A stretch of DNA of 64,000 nt from Ulvibacter antarcticus (GTDB taxonomy: Bacteria; Bacteroidota; Bacteroidia; Flavobacteriales; Flavobacteriaceae). The notes under the pieces were generated by a model. That model was not told where the DNA came from and searched no databases. It was given only the letters and a program-made list of their open reading frames with translations. The position numbers and the translations under genes are program-made. Location: positions 558,001 through 622,000 of the forward strand of contig NZ_REFC01000011.1 in the NCBI RefSeq assembly GCF_003688405.1. The letters are read 5' to 3'. This document shows, piece by piece, positions 16,719-25,057 of the stretch. Numbering within the stretch: position 1 is the first letter of the stretch; the number at the start of each line of letters is the position of its first letter.

Positions 16719-17261
16719 TTAAGCAACTGCTTCCGTTTCCAGTACGGGTGCTTGTGGAAAATCAATAGGAATTTGTGTGGTGTTGTTGATGTAATTTGAA
16801 ATCGTTTTATCTCCAACCAGGGAAATAGTATCGATTAAATTTTCTTTCGAAAAACCTGCTGCGAAAAAATTATCTAGAATTTTTGCATCCGTATTTCCCC
16901 TGTTTTCAGTGATATTTCTTGCCAATGCAGCCAACGCATTAAATTTAGGATCGAAAGAGGATTTCCCGGCACGCAGCTCTAGAATTTCGTCCTCCGAAAA
17001 TTTGTTCATTTTGGCAATAGCGGTATGTGCTGACAGGCAATAGAGGCAATCGTTTACTTGGCTAACGGCTAAATTAACAACTTCTTTTTCTCTCGAAGAA
17101 AGCGACGTTTTCGCATTGCTAAAATTAAGATAGTTTTCTAAGGCGTTGTCGCTATGGGCGTATGTGGCAAACAAGTTGGGGACGAAGCCGAGTTTAGATT
17201 GCAGCGAATCGAAAATTGCCTGATTATTTGTACTTACTTGGTCTCTTGTTGGAATATTCAT
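16719..17261 (-). CDS. Carboxymuconolactone decarboxylase / AhpD-like protein
   Basis: 180 residues, CMD fold. The redox motif is DCLYCLSAH with Cys72, Cys75 and His79, the CxxCxxxH proton-relay arrangement of AhpD-like peroxidase partners. N-terminal LGFVPNLFATYAHSDNALENYL is typical of this subgroup. It probably reduces peroxides or reacts with small oxidised compounds in the cytoplasm. A 16-bp perfect palindrome lies 20 bp upstream of the start (17281-17296), a good operator candidate. An AraC regulator lies 0.9 kb upstream on the same strand. Confidence 0.9.
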   Translation of the reverse strand: MNIPTRDQVSTNNQAIFDSLQSKLGFVPNLFATYAHSDNALENYLNFSNAKTSLSSREKEVVNLAVSQVNDCLYCLSAHTAIAKMNKFSEDEILELRAGKSSFDPKFNALAALARNITENRGNTDAKILDNFFAAGFSKENLIDTISLVGDKTISNYINNTTQIPIDFPQAPVLETEAVA

Positions 17262-17280
17262 TGTTTTCGTTTGTTTGAGT

Positions 17281-17296
17281 TCCGATTTAAATCGGA
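17281..17296. promoter_or_regulatory. 16-bp perfect palindrome upstream of the AhpD-like gene
   Basis: TCCGATTTAAATCGGA reads the same on both strands and lies 20-35 bp before the start codon at 17261. It has no loop, which suits a dimeric repressor operator better than an RNA hairpin. Confidence 0.5.
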
Positions 17297-17395
17297 GCTG
17301 ATTATTATTATATTTAAAGTCAAAGGTGTAACATAAAGCAGGTCAATTCAATGCATGTATTTCCTTACTTAATGTCAATTTTTCTTTAATTCAAT

Positions 17396-17557
17396 TTAGT
17401 TTTGATTTATAAAAGGTCTCTCGGCATCGCAGTAATAGTCATGCAGACTGCTTTTTTCACAATGAGCTAAAGGATTAAATTTTTTGATTGCCTTTCCAGC
17501 TCCTTGTCGGAAAATTTCGATAAGATTAAAAAGAGAGATAATGTGTCCAGTGTTCAT
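17396..17557 (-). CDS. Small hypothetical protein (53 residues)
   Basis: An ATG at 17557 opens a 53-codon frame, MNTGHIISLFNLIEIFRQG at the start and AERPFINQN at the end. It holds two Cys and three His (AHCEKSSLHDYYCD at about 31-44), possibly a small metal site. It starts 12 bp after the stop of the secreted protein at 17570-18040 on the same strand, as expected for a short last gene of that unit. No family is recognised; an alternative is a random open frame. Confidence 0.45.
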   Translation of the reverse strand: MNTGHIISLFNLIEIFRQGAGKAIKKFNPLAHCEKSSLHDYYCDAERPFINQN

Positions 17558-17569
17558 AATGATTGATTT

Positions 17570-18040
17570 TTAGAGTGAAAATTCGGTGGCTATATCGTGA
17601 AGTTTCCCGTGAAGGGAATTTTTTCTTGAAATTTCATAAAGCTTATTGTTGGTGCTCTCCTGCTCAAGATAAGTTTCGATTTGCGGAAGACGTTTTACTA
17701 TAAAATTGGTGAAAGAAGTAACACTTTCACTTCTATTTGCAGCTTTTCGAATCATTTTTAAGTATTCCGATTTTTCTATAGAGTAATAGCTGTCTTCATA
17801 AAAAAACACTAAAACCTCTTCTGCTTTTTCAGCTTTCTTTATTTGATAACTAAATCTAAAATCTCTCAACGAAATTAGTTCAGTATTATATGCTGTAAGC
17901 AAACTTGATTTGATGTCCTGCTTTTTCACAACTGTTAAATACACAGGGGCCAAAGAGTCCTGATATTCCTGTGCTGACGTATGGAATGAAGCTGTTAAGA
18001 CTAAAGTGATTACGATTAGGGTTTTAAATAGTGTTTTCAT
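17570..18040 (-). CDS. Secreted hypothetical protein (156 residues)
   Basis: Signal peptide (MKTLFKTLIVITLVLTASF, cleaved near TSAQ). The mature part is charged and mostly helical with no cysteines; a Tyr/Phe-rich strand region (EEVLVFFYEDSYYSIEKSEY) sits in the middle. I do not recognise a domain. It is directly downstream of an araC gene. Its 5' region has a CATCTTTG -7-like box (18094-18101, minus) and, about 60 bp further up, a copy of the 14-bp motif also found in front of araC, so control by that regulator is likely. Confidence 0.7.
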   Translation of the reverse strand: MKTLFKTLIVITLVLTASFHTSAQEYQDSLAPVYLTVVKKQDIKSSLLTAYNTELISLRDFRFSYQIKKAEKAEEVLVFFYEDSYYSIEKSEYLKMIRKAANRSESVTSFTNFIVKRLPQIETYLEQESTNNKLYEISRKNSLHGKLHDIATEFSL

Positions 18041-18144
18041 GAGTTTGTATTTTTTCTGAAATGATATCAGAATTAAACTTTAATTGAACACTACAAAGAT
18101 GCGATGAATTGAGAGGTGAAAGAATGGACAGAATTCCCTAGAAC

Positions 18145-18158
18145 ATGTCGATTCTTCC
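18145..18158. promoter_or_regulatory. 14-bp repeated motif, copy upstream of the gene at 17570-18040
   Basis: ATGTCGATTCTTCC, identical to 19021-19034. It lies 105-118 bp before the start codon and roughly 60 bp before the likely transcription start, where AraC-type activators bind. Confidence 0.55.
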
Positions 18159-18176
18159 CTTTTTAAAAAAAACGAA

Positions 18177-19013
18177 TTAATTAATCGTGGATTTTAACCG
18201 AAAGTGAGTTGGAGAGCTCCCGGTTTGCTTTTTGAACATCCTACTTAAATGTGACGCATCATCAAAACCAATATCATAGGCAATTTCTTTGGAGGTTTTA
18301 TTGGTATAAATAAACTGTCGCTTTGCTTCAAGTATAATACGATCATGGATAATCTTAAGGGGTGTTTTCTTTAATTTTGAAAAAATATTCGAAATAGTTT
18401 TTGGAGATTTATTTAGCTTGCCTGCGTAAAATGCAACAGAATGCTCTTTTTTAAAATGCGCTTCCACCAATAAATTAAACTGACGGACTAATTCTTGTTT
18501 ATTATCTGTAATTGCTTCGGAAGCAGATTCGGATTTCAATAATCTTGTGGTTTTTATAATAAATCTGGAAAGCAACATGCGAAGCATTTCAGACTGAATA
18601 GCATCCTTATTCTCAAATTCTTCGATAAATACACTATGTAATGCACTATAGCTTTTTTGTTCTTTATCGTCCAATGGGATAATGGGGCTATACATATCTC
18701 CAAAGAATAGAGATCCGGCACAACCAACTTCTTTATCGTGATCCTGAATGCAATAAAAGGAACGATTAAATTGATAAACAATAAGATCTTTCCCAGCTTC
18801 AAACTGAAGAAACTGAAGGGGAGTTAGCGCTAAAATACTATGCTGTGGAATCCTAATAGGAATGTTATCTACGATTACTCTTGCCGAGTTTTGTCGGGCC
18901 CATATAAATGTAAAAACGCCAAGCTGTTCTCCAACTCGATATTTTTCTAGTAAGCTTTCGTCCCCTATCTGAAACATCGCTTCAGTATTGAATTCTGAAA
19001 ATTTCATGATCAT
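18177..19013 (-). CDS. AraC-family transcriptional regulator
   Basis: 278 residues. N-terminal cupin-like sensor half (IRIPQHSILALTPLQFLQFE), C-terminal double HTH at about 180-275: KLNKSPKTISNIFSKL in the first helix-turn-helix and EIAYDIGFDDASHLSRMFKK in the second, the canonical AraC signature. ATG occurs at 19013 and 19007; either is possible. One 14-bp motif copy sits 8 bp before the start, suggesting autorepression, and a second precedes the next gene down, suggesting it is the target. The ligand is unknown. Confidence 0.92.
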   Translation of the reverse strand: MIMKFSEFNTEAMFQIGDESLLEKYRVGEQLGVFTFIWARQNSARVIVDNIPIRIPQHSILALTPLQFLQFEAGKDLIVYQFNRSFYCIQDHDKEVGCAGSLFFGDMYSPIIPLDDKEQKSYSALHSVFIEEFENKDAIQSEMLRMLLSRFIIKTTRLLKSESASEAITDNKQELVRQFNLLVEAHFKKEHSVAFYAGKLNKSPKTISNIFSKLKKTPLKIIHDRIILEAKRQFIYTNKTSKEIAYDIGFDDASHLSRMFKKQTGSSPTHFRLKSTIN

Positions 19014-19020
19014 TATAGAT

Positions 19021-19034
19021 ATGTCGATTCTTCC
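19021..19034. promoter_or_regulatory. 14-bp repeated motif, copy upstream of araC
   Basis: ATGTCGATTCTTCC, same orientation and sequence as 18145-18158, 8 bp from the araC start. Both copies are followed by a T/A-rich tract. The best reading is an operator of the neighbouring AraC protein. Confidence 0.55.
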
Positions 19035-19117
19035 TTCTAAAAATTACAACCTTAATAAATATTCTTTTGAAGTATAGCGAATTAGTGGTGTTAAAAGCAG
19101 CTTAGTTGCGCTTATTA

Positions 19118-19244
19118 TCCCTCACCCCAGCCCTCTCCCGCTGAGAGGGAGTTATTGTTGGTCCCTCACCCCAGCCCTCTCCCGCTGAGAGGGAGTTATT
19201 TTTGGTCCCTCACCCCAGCCCTCTCCCGCTGAGAGGGAGTTATT
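19118..19244. repeat. Three tandem GC-rich hairpin repeats (44-bp period)
   Basis: Three near-identical 39-bp units begin at 19118, 19162 and 19206, separated by short TTGGT-type linkers. Each has CCCTCACCCCAG followed by a perfect hairpin CCCTCTC-ccgct-GAGAGGG. The last unit touches the tex stop codon (19240-19242). Composition is far more GC-rich than the surroundings. CCCTCACCCCAGCCCTCTCC-type hairpins are widespread REP-like elements in bacterial intergenic DNA. Transcribed, they could shield the tex mRNA 3' end. Confidence 0.85.
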
Positions 19245-21372
19245 TATAAAGCTTTAGTTGAATTCGTTTTCGGGCCACATCCACATCCAATACTTTTACG
19301 ATGATTTGTTGGTGTAGATGCACATGTTCGCTTACATCCGAAACATAGGCATCTGCGAGATTTGAAATATGAATCAAACCGCTTTCCTTTATTCCTACAT
19401 CAACAAAACAACCAAAATTGGTAATATTGTTCACGATCCCCGGGAGCAATTGCCCTTCATGTAAGTCGGTAATGGTTTTAATATTTTGGTTAAAAGTAAA
19501 GACCTTAGCTTCCTCCCGAATGTCAAGACCCGGTTTTTCCAACTCTTTCAAAATGTCTTTTAAGGTTGGAAGTCCGATGTTTTCATTGCAATATTGTTCC
19601 GCTTTTATTTTCTGAAGAATGGTTTTGTTACCTATTAATTCTGAAACTGCTACACTTTGATCTTTTGCCATTTGTTGCACCACCGAATAACTTTCAGGAT
19701 GTACCGAAGAATCATCCAATGGATTTTTGGCCTCTTTAATTCGTAGAAATCCCGCTGCTTGTTCGAAAGCTTTGCCTCCCAAGCGAGGAACTTTTTTAAT
19801 GTTATTTCGGGATGTAAATGCGCCCTGATCGTCTCGATAAGCGACTATGTTTTCTGCCAGTTTTGGACCAATACCCGAAACATAACTCAACAAAGAAGTG
19901 CTAGCAGTATTAATGTTGACTCCAACAGCATTTACACATAGTTCAACGGTAATGTCCAAGGAACTTTTCAACTTTGATTGATCTACATCATGCTGATATT
20001 GCCCTACACCAATGGATTTGGCATCAATTTTAACCAGTTCGGCTAAAGGATCCTGTAATCTACGACCTATAGAAACCGAACCTCGAACAGTAACATCGTA
20101 ATTGGGAAATTCGTCTCTCGCAATTTTGGATGCCGAATAAATAGAAGCTCCAGCCTCGCTCACCACAAATACTTGGATGTCACGATTAAAGTGAATTCTT
20201 CTGATTATAGTTTCTGTTTCCCGGGATGCTGTTCCGTTCCCTATGGCGATTGCATCAATTTTATAGGCTTCAACCAGGGTGCTGATTTTTTTAATGGCAC
20301 CGGTAGCATCGTTTTTTGGAGGATGCGGGTATATGGTTTCATTGTGTTTTAGTCCGCCTTGTGCATCTAAACAAACAATTTTACATCCGCTTCGAATACC
20401 CGGATCGATTGCAAGTACTCTTTTTTCGCCCAGAGGTGAGCCCAGTAATAGTTGTTTTAGGTTTTTGGCGAATACTTCAATTGCCGTCTGATCCGCTTTT
20501 TCTTTTGCTATACCTAGGGTTTCATTCGATAAAGCAGGAAAAAGAAGGCGTTTGTAAGCATCCTCGATCGCTAATTTAATTTGAGCGGCGCATTCATTGT
20601 TCGAACGAATTATGCGTTCTTCAATTTTATATAACGCCTTTTCATCATCGATCTCAATTTTCATTCTTAAAAAGCCTTCCGAAGTGGCTCTTAAAATGGC
20701 CAGTAATCTATGAGACGGAATTCGTGATAAACTCTCGTTCCAATCGAAGTAATCTCTAAATTTTTGAGCCTTCTCATCATCAGCTTTTGATTTTACCACC
20801 TTAGTTGCAATTACAGCAAAACGTTCCAGTTGTCTACGCAATGAATTTCGAACGTCAGTACGCTCGTTAATCCATTCTGAAATGATATGTCGGGCGCCTT
20901 CCAGTGCTTCTTCTTCGGAAGTGATTTCGCCTTTAATATATTTTAATGCTATTGAAGAAAGCCCTGAAACATTTTGGGTCATGATGATCTTCGCTAAAGG
21001 CTCCAGACCATTTTTTCTGGCAGTTTCTGCCTTTGTTTTCCGTTTCTTTTTGAAGGGTAGATATAGATCTTCGAGAGTTATAAGATCGGAGGTATCGTTT
21101 ATTTTTTTCTGAAGCTCGGGTGTTAATTCACCCTGTTCTTCTATTGCTTTTAGAATGCTTGTTTTACGTTTTTCAAGCGCTTCAAACTGTTCTTTGTACT
21201 TTACAATTTCTCCAATTTGCACCTCATCTAGGTTTCCTGTTCGCTCTTTTCGATAGCGAGAAATAAACGGAATGGTGCAGTCTTCATTTAGAAGAGATAC
21301 CGTATTTTTAATCCCTTCCGAAGGGAGATTAGTATTAGAAATTATATAATTAAAAAGCTGGTTCACAAGCAA
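19240..21372 (-). CDS. tex: RNA-binding transcriptional accessory protein Tex
   Basis: 710 residues. Tex N-terminal helical domain (IPFISRYRKERTGNLDEVQI at about 33-52), YqgF/RNase H-like domain from about 325 (VLAIDPGIRSGCKIV), helix-hairpin-helix DNA-binding region at about 490-560 (YVSGIGPKLAENIVAYR), and a C-terminal S1 RNA-binding domain (GIVNNITNFGCFVDVGIKES). Cytoplasmic nucleic-acid-binding factor of the Spt6-like family affecting transcription. Slightly short of E. coli YhgF, as usual in Bacteroidota. Confidence 0.95.
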   Translation of the reverse strand: MLVNQLFNYIISNTNLPSEGIKNTVSLLNEDCTIPFISRYRKERTGNLDEVQIGEIVKYKEQFEALEKRKTSILKAIEEQGELTPELQKKINDTSDLITLEDLYLPFKKKRKTKAETARKNGLEPLAKIIMTQNVSGLSSIALKYIKGEITSEEEALEGARHIISEWINERTDVRNSLRRQLERFAVIATKVVKSKADDEKAQKFRDYFDWNESLSRIPSHRLLAILRATSEGFLRMKIEIDDEKALYKIEERIIRSNNECAAQIKLAIEDAYKRLLFPALSNETLGIAKEKADQTAIEVFAKNLKQLLLGSPLGEKRVLAIDPGIRSGCKIVCLDAQGGLKHNETIYPHPPKNDATGAIKKISTLVEAYKIDAIAIGNGTASRETETIIRRIHFNRDIQVFVVSEAGASIYSASKIARDEFPNYDVTVRGSVSIGRRLQDPLAELVKIDAKSIGVGQYQHDVDQSKLKSSLDITVELCVNAVGVNINTASTSLLSYVSGIGPKLAENIVAYRDDQGAFTSRNNIKKVPRLGGKAFEQAAGFLRIKEAKNPLDDSSVHPESYSVVQQMAKDQSVAVSELIGNKTILQKIKAEQYCNENIGLPTLKDILKELEKPGLDIREEAKVFTFNQNIKTITDLHEGQLLPGIVNNITNFGCFVDVGIKESGLIHISNLADAYVSDVSEHVHLHQQIIVKVLDVDVARKRIQLKLYK

Positions 21373-21424
21373 CGATTTATAGATAAAAAGTGTTAACCCA
21401 ATGATTGGTATAGGTACGTTTTAT

Positions 21425-22873
21425 TTACATTTTGATTATGCGATAATACTTATCCCGCATATCGAAAAATCCAAAATATAAACTGTCATTATGGAAAAAA
21501 ACATCTTCAGCCGTGATGCGTTCAATATTTTTCTTATACTCTTGAATTCTATCAAAGACATCGGTCTCAACATCTTTCTTTACATAGTTAAAATCCTGGT
21601 CGAAGTGAGTGTTGAAAAAAGTAGATTTTGTTGAAGTATACAACGAATAAGAATAAAACGTTGGGTTGTATATCATAACGGTAACTGCACCACCAACGCC
21701 AAAAGACGCACCGCCGCCGCCCATCATCATCATACCTCCTCCTCCGGTTGCAACTTCTTTGTATCCACCTATGGTAGCGTTATAACCCATATCATCTTTG
21801 TAGGCGGTAATTCCTATTTTACCGCCAGAAACCTTTCGCAGAAACTTTGAAGTCTCTTCCATTTCTCGTCGGTTGACAAAAGGAATAGCCGTTGTCCCTT
21901 CTTGAATAATTGGAGAATTTTTTATGTCAATAGGAGTCTCTTTTTCTAAGTAATGCTCTTTAATAATTCCCCCATCGAAGTTTTTTACTTCAATCTGCAT
22001 CTCCAAGTTACTACTTCCCAATTGAATGATATGATCGTCCAAAATAAAAGAGTTGTATCTATTAAACTCTTCTAATTTTCCTTTTGGATAATTATATTCA
22101 CTAGACGTTAATTCTAAGGTTTCAAGATCAATAATGTACAATTTTGTGGCAGTCTCATCATCATCGTCGAAAGTTAAATAGAGCTTGTTATTTTGCTGGT
22201 AAAGTTTCGTTTGATTTGCAGCTTGCTCGATCGACGTTGGGACTCTATTGTCGATCTTTGTAATATTCGATTTCAATGGAGCCATAAACATAAAGACGTC
22301 TCTTTTTAATAGTCTCTGATTCTTTTCAGTTTTTCCGTCACCAATTTCAATCGTATTGATTATTTCAGCTTCCATTTTATCATTCAGAATACGTAAGACA
22401 AATTCGTTGTCCTTATTTGCTGAAATTATATAAAGCTGATTTTTATATTGAACCGTTTCTAAAAATTCTTCTTTGCCAAAATCAATTTCTATTTCCTGGG
22501 CTTCTCCCTTTTTTTTGTCAAAATCTAATAAAAGAAGTGCAAATTTTTGAAGCGATCTATTTGACGCCACCAAATAGTATTTATTGTCAATTATCTTGTA
22601 CCCAAGAACATTGCTGTATTTGCTTTTTAGTGCATCTGTATCAAAGGAAGATATATTTTGAAAATCTTTGTCAAATAGCTTTGCATATACCTTCTTTTTT
22701 TCGATTAGTACAATGGCAAGATCTCCATTTATCGTGTTTGAGAACGAGTAGCTCTCTTTATGTTTTATTAAATAAACACTTTCCTCAATTTTAAAAGAAA
22801 CAACTTCTTCCTGAGCATGACCAAAGGATATGACAAAAACGGTCATAATCAATAGGGAAATAAAATTTTTCAT
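21425..22873 (-). CDS. Secreted hypothetical protein with Gly/Met-rich tract
   Basis: 482 residues with a signal peptide (cut near GHAQ). The body is a run of short beta-strand pairs separated by loops (YKIIDNKYYLVASN, YKNQLYIISANKD, QQNNKLYLTFDDDD, NDSLYFGFFDMRDKYY), suggesting a propeller-like fold. At about residues 373-395 there is a striking low-complexity segment of four Gly, four Met and four Gly followed by ASFGVGGA. I do not recognise the family. Located between metG and tex on the same strand; 25 bp after metG, so possibly co-transcribed with it. Confidence 0.75.
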   Translation of the reverse strand: MKNFISLLIMTVFVISFGHAQEEVVSFKIEESVYLIKHKESYSFSNTINGDLAIVLIEKKKVYAKLFDKDFQNISSFDTDALKSKYSNVLGYKIIDNKYYLVASNRSLQKFALLLLDFDKKKGEAQEIEIDFGKEEFLETVQYKNQLYIISANKDNEFVLRILNDKMEAEIINTIEIGDGKTEKNQRLLKRDVFMFMAPLKSNITKIDNRVPTSIEQAANQTKLYQQNNKLYLTFDDDDETATKLYIIDLETLELTSSEYNYPKGKLEEFNRYNSFILDDHIIQLGSSNLEMQIEVKNFDGGIIKEHYLEKETPIDIKNSPIIQEGTTAIPFVNRREMEETSKFLRKVSGGKIGITAYKDDMGYNATIGGYKEVATGGGGMMMMGGGGASFGVGGAVTVMIYNPTFYSYSLYTSTKSTFFNTHFDQDFNYVKKDVETDVFDRIQEYKKNIERITAEDVFFHNDSLYFGFFDMRDKYYRIIKM

Positions 22874-22898
22874 AAGTATGTTTTGGGGTAAAAATATT

Positions 22899-24971
22899 TT
22901 AGTTTATCGTCGCACCATTGTCAACACCGTCTGTGTCCGGATTCACAAACACCAATTTCCCATCGGGAGTTTCGGTCATTAGTATCATGCCTTCACTATC
23001 GACTCCACGTAAGGCTCGAGGTGCGAGATTCACTAAAACAGTTACTTTTTTACCAATAATCTCTTCAGCAGTAAAACTCTCTGCAATCCCCGAAACAATC
23101 GTACGTATAGCTATACCGGTATCTACTTTTAAAACCAATAACTTTTTCGCTTTCGGCATTTTCTCGGCTTCAATTATAGTACCAACCCTCATGTCTAGTT
23201 TGGTAAAATCGTCGAAAGTACAAGTGTCTTTTTGTGGTGTTATGGTTCTATTTGCTGCTTCATTCATCGCTTTACTGGCTTGTAATTTATCTAATTGTTT
23301 CTGAATTTGTTCGTCTTCTATTTTGCTGAAAAGTAGTTCTCCTTTTCCAATGGTGTGGCCGGTTGGGAGTAACTCTTGTTTTAAAGAAACATCATTCCAA
23401 GCTAGAGACCCCTCGACTGCGCTCGGGGAGACATTGAGCATTTTTTTCAACTTTTCCGAAGTAAATGGCAAAAAGGGTTCACTTAAAACTGCTAATACTG
23501 AAGCAATTTGCAATGCGACATACATAACAGTTTTTGTACGTTCCTCATCAGTTTTGATTGATTTCCAGGGTTCTTCGTCGGCTAGATATTTATTTCCTAA
23601 TCTGGCGACATTCATGAGTTCCATTTGCGCTTCGCGGAAACGATATCTTTCTATCGAACTTTCAATAACGGCAGGATAGGCTTGTAATTCCTTCAAAGTT
23701 TGTTCGTCAACTTCAGAAAAATCTGAAGCTGCCGGAACTACGCCATTATAATATTTGTGGGTTAAAACAACCACTCTATTGATGAAGTTTCCGAAGATAG
23801 CCACCAACTCATTATTGTTACGCGCCTGAAAATCGGCCCATGTAAAATCATTGTCTTTAGTTTCAGGGGCATTTGCAGTTAATGCATATCGAAGTACATC
23901 CTGCTGATTAGGGAAGTCTTCCAAATATTCGTGCAACCAAACCGCCCAATTCTTACTTGTTGAAATTTTATTGCCTTCCAGATTTAAAAATTCATTAGCA
24001 GGCACATTGTTAGGTAAAATATAACTTCCGTCGGCTTTTAACATACTCGGAAAAATAATACAATGAAAAACGATATTATCTTTCCCGATAAAATGTAGCA
24101 ATTTGGTGTCTTCATCTTTCCAATAAGGCTCCCAGTCTTTTCCCTCACGCTTAGCCCATTCTTTGGTGGACGAAATGTATCCAATGGGAGCGTCGAACCA
24201 AACATATAAGACCTTCCCTTCAGCACCTGGAGCCGGCACGGGAATTCCCCAATCCAGATCTCTAGTTACCGCTCTAGGGCGTAAACCGTCGTCGATCCAT
24301 GATTTGCACTGTCCGTAAACGTTGGTTTTCCAGTCTTTTTTATGCCCTTCAACGATCCATTCTTTTAACCAAGGTTCATATTGATCTAAAGGCAAGAACC
24401 AATGTTTCGTTTCTTTTAAGGTTGGAGTCGCACCGGTAATGGCACTTTTTGGATTGATTAGATCGGTTGCATTATGAGATGTTCCGCAGTTTTCGCATTG
24501 ATCACCATAACTTTCTTCAAAGCCACATTTTGGGCAGGTTCCTACAATAAAACGATCTGCTAAAAACTGATTAGCTTCAGCATCGTACAATTGTTCAGTT
24601 ACTTCTTCGATGAACTTTCCGTCCTTATACAATTTTTCAAAAAAATCGGATGCTGTATCGTGATGAATTTTAGCAGAAGTTCTTGAGTAGTTATCAAAAG
24701 TAATTCCGAAGTCTTCAAACGACTTTTTAATGATAGCATGATACTTATCGACTACTTGTTGAGGAGTTATTCCTTCTTTTTTCGCCTTGATTGTGATTGG
24801 TACACCATGTTCATCACTTCCGCAGACAAAGGCCACATCCTTCCCTTGCAATCGTTGAAAACGTGCATAAATATCTGCTGGCACATAAACCCCTGCCAGA
24901 TGTCCAATATGAACGGGACCATTGGTATAGGGTAATGCGGCTGTAATTGTATATCTTTTTGGTGTACTCAT
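22899..24971 (-). CDS. metG: Methionyl-tRNA synthetase
   Basis: 690 residues, long form with C-terminal tRNA-binding (EMAP/Trbp111) domain at about 585-690 ([20 protein letters not shown]). HIGH motif at 21-24, zinc knuckle [18 protein letters not shown] near 143-160, and KISTS in place of KMSKS near 336. Charges tRNA-Met in the cytoplasm. Around residues 514-522 the sequence SPSAVEGS is encoded by a palindromic dispersed-repeat-like DNA element lying in frame, between the anticodon-binding domain and the linker. A TACATTTG box lies 19 bp upstream of the start. Confidence 0.96.
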   Translation of the reverse strand: MSTPKRYTITAALPYTNGPVHIGHLAGVYVPADIYARFQRLQGKDVAFVCGSDEHGVPITIKAKKEGITPQQVVDKYHAIIKKSFEDFGITFDNYSRTSAKIHHDTASDFFEKLYKDGKFIEEVTEQLYDAEANQFLADRFIVGTCPKCGFEESYGDQCENCGTSHNATDLINPKSAITGATPTLKETKHWFLPLDQYEPWLKEWIVEGHKKDWKTNVYGQCKSWIDDGLRPRAVTRDLDWGIPVPAPGAEGKVLYVWFDAPIGYISSTKEWAKREGKDWEPYWKDEDTKLLHFIGKDNIVFHCIIFPSMLKADGSYILPNNVPANEFLNLEGNKISTSKNWAVWLHEYLEDFPNQQDVLRYALTANAPETKDNDFTWADFQARNNNELVAIFGNFINRVVVLTHKYYNGVVPAASDFSEVDEQTLKELQAYPAVIESSIERYRFREAQMELMNVARLGNKYLADEEPWKSIKTDEERTKTVMYVALQIASVLAVLSEPFLPFTSEKLKKMLNVSPSAVEGSLAWNDVSLKQELLPTGHTIGKGELLFSKIEDEQIQKQLDKLQASKAMNEAANRTITPQKDTCTFDDFTKLDMRVGTIIEAEKMPKAKKLLVLKVDTGIAIRTIVSGIAESFTAEEIIGKKVTVLVNLAPRALRGVDSEGMILMTETPDGKLVFVNPDTDGVDNGATIN
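23404..23432. repeat. Palindromic repeat-like element inside metG reading frame
   Basis: CCCCTCGACTGCGCTCGGGG (23409-23428), flanked on both sides by GAGAC-type sequence, is an imperfect hairpin (CCCC/GGGG with inner GA/TC pairs). It is much richer in GC than flanking codons. CCTCGACTGCGCTCGG-type elements are common dispersed intergenic repeats in Flavobacteriia. Here one is translated as SPSAVEGS. Confidence 0.6.
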
Positions 24972-24989
24972 AATTCTTCAAATAATGCA

Positions 24990-24997
24990 CAAATGTA
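24990..24997 (-). promoter_or_regulatory. -7 promoter box (TACATTTG) for metG
   Basis: Minus-strand TACATTTG fits TAnnTTTG and lies 18 bp before the metG ATG. A TTTG at 25024-25027 is somewhat too far away for a standard -33 element. Confidence 0.4.
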
Positions 24998-25057
24998 CCA
25001 TTTTCATGAAGAATTTTTAGTTGCAAAGACCAACTAAAGACAAAGAATATGATCTAT

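Noticed and set aside
18145-19034. araC gene as a mobile cassette flanked by 14-bp repeats
   Set aside because: The repeats are direct, lie inside regulatory DNA rather than at gene-block borders, and there is no transposase or composition shift.
19118-19244. Possible CRISPR array (three regular repeats)
   Set aside because: Gaps between units are only about 5 bp and nearly identical, so there are no spacers, and no cas genes are nearby.
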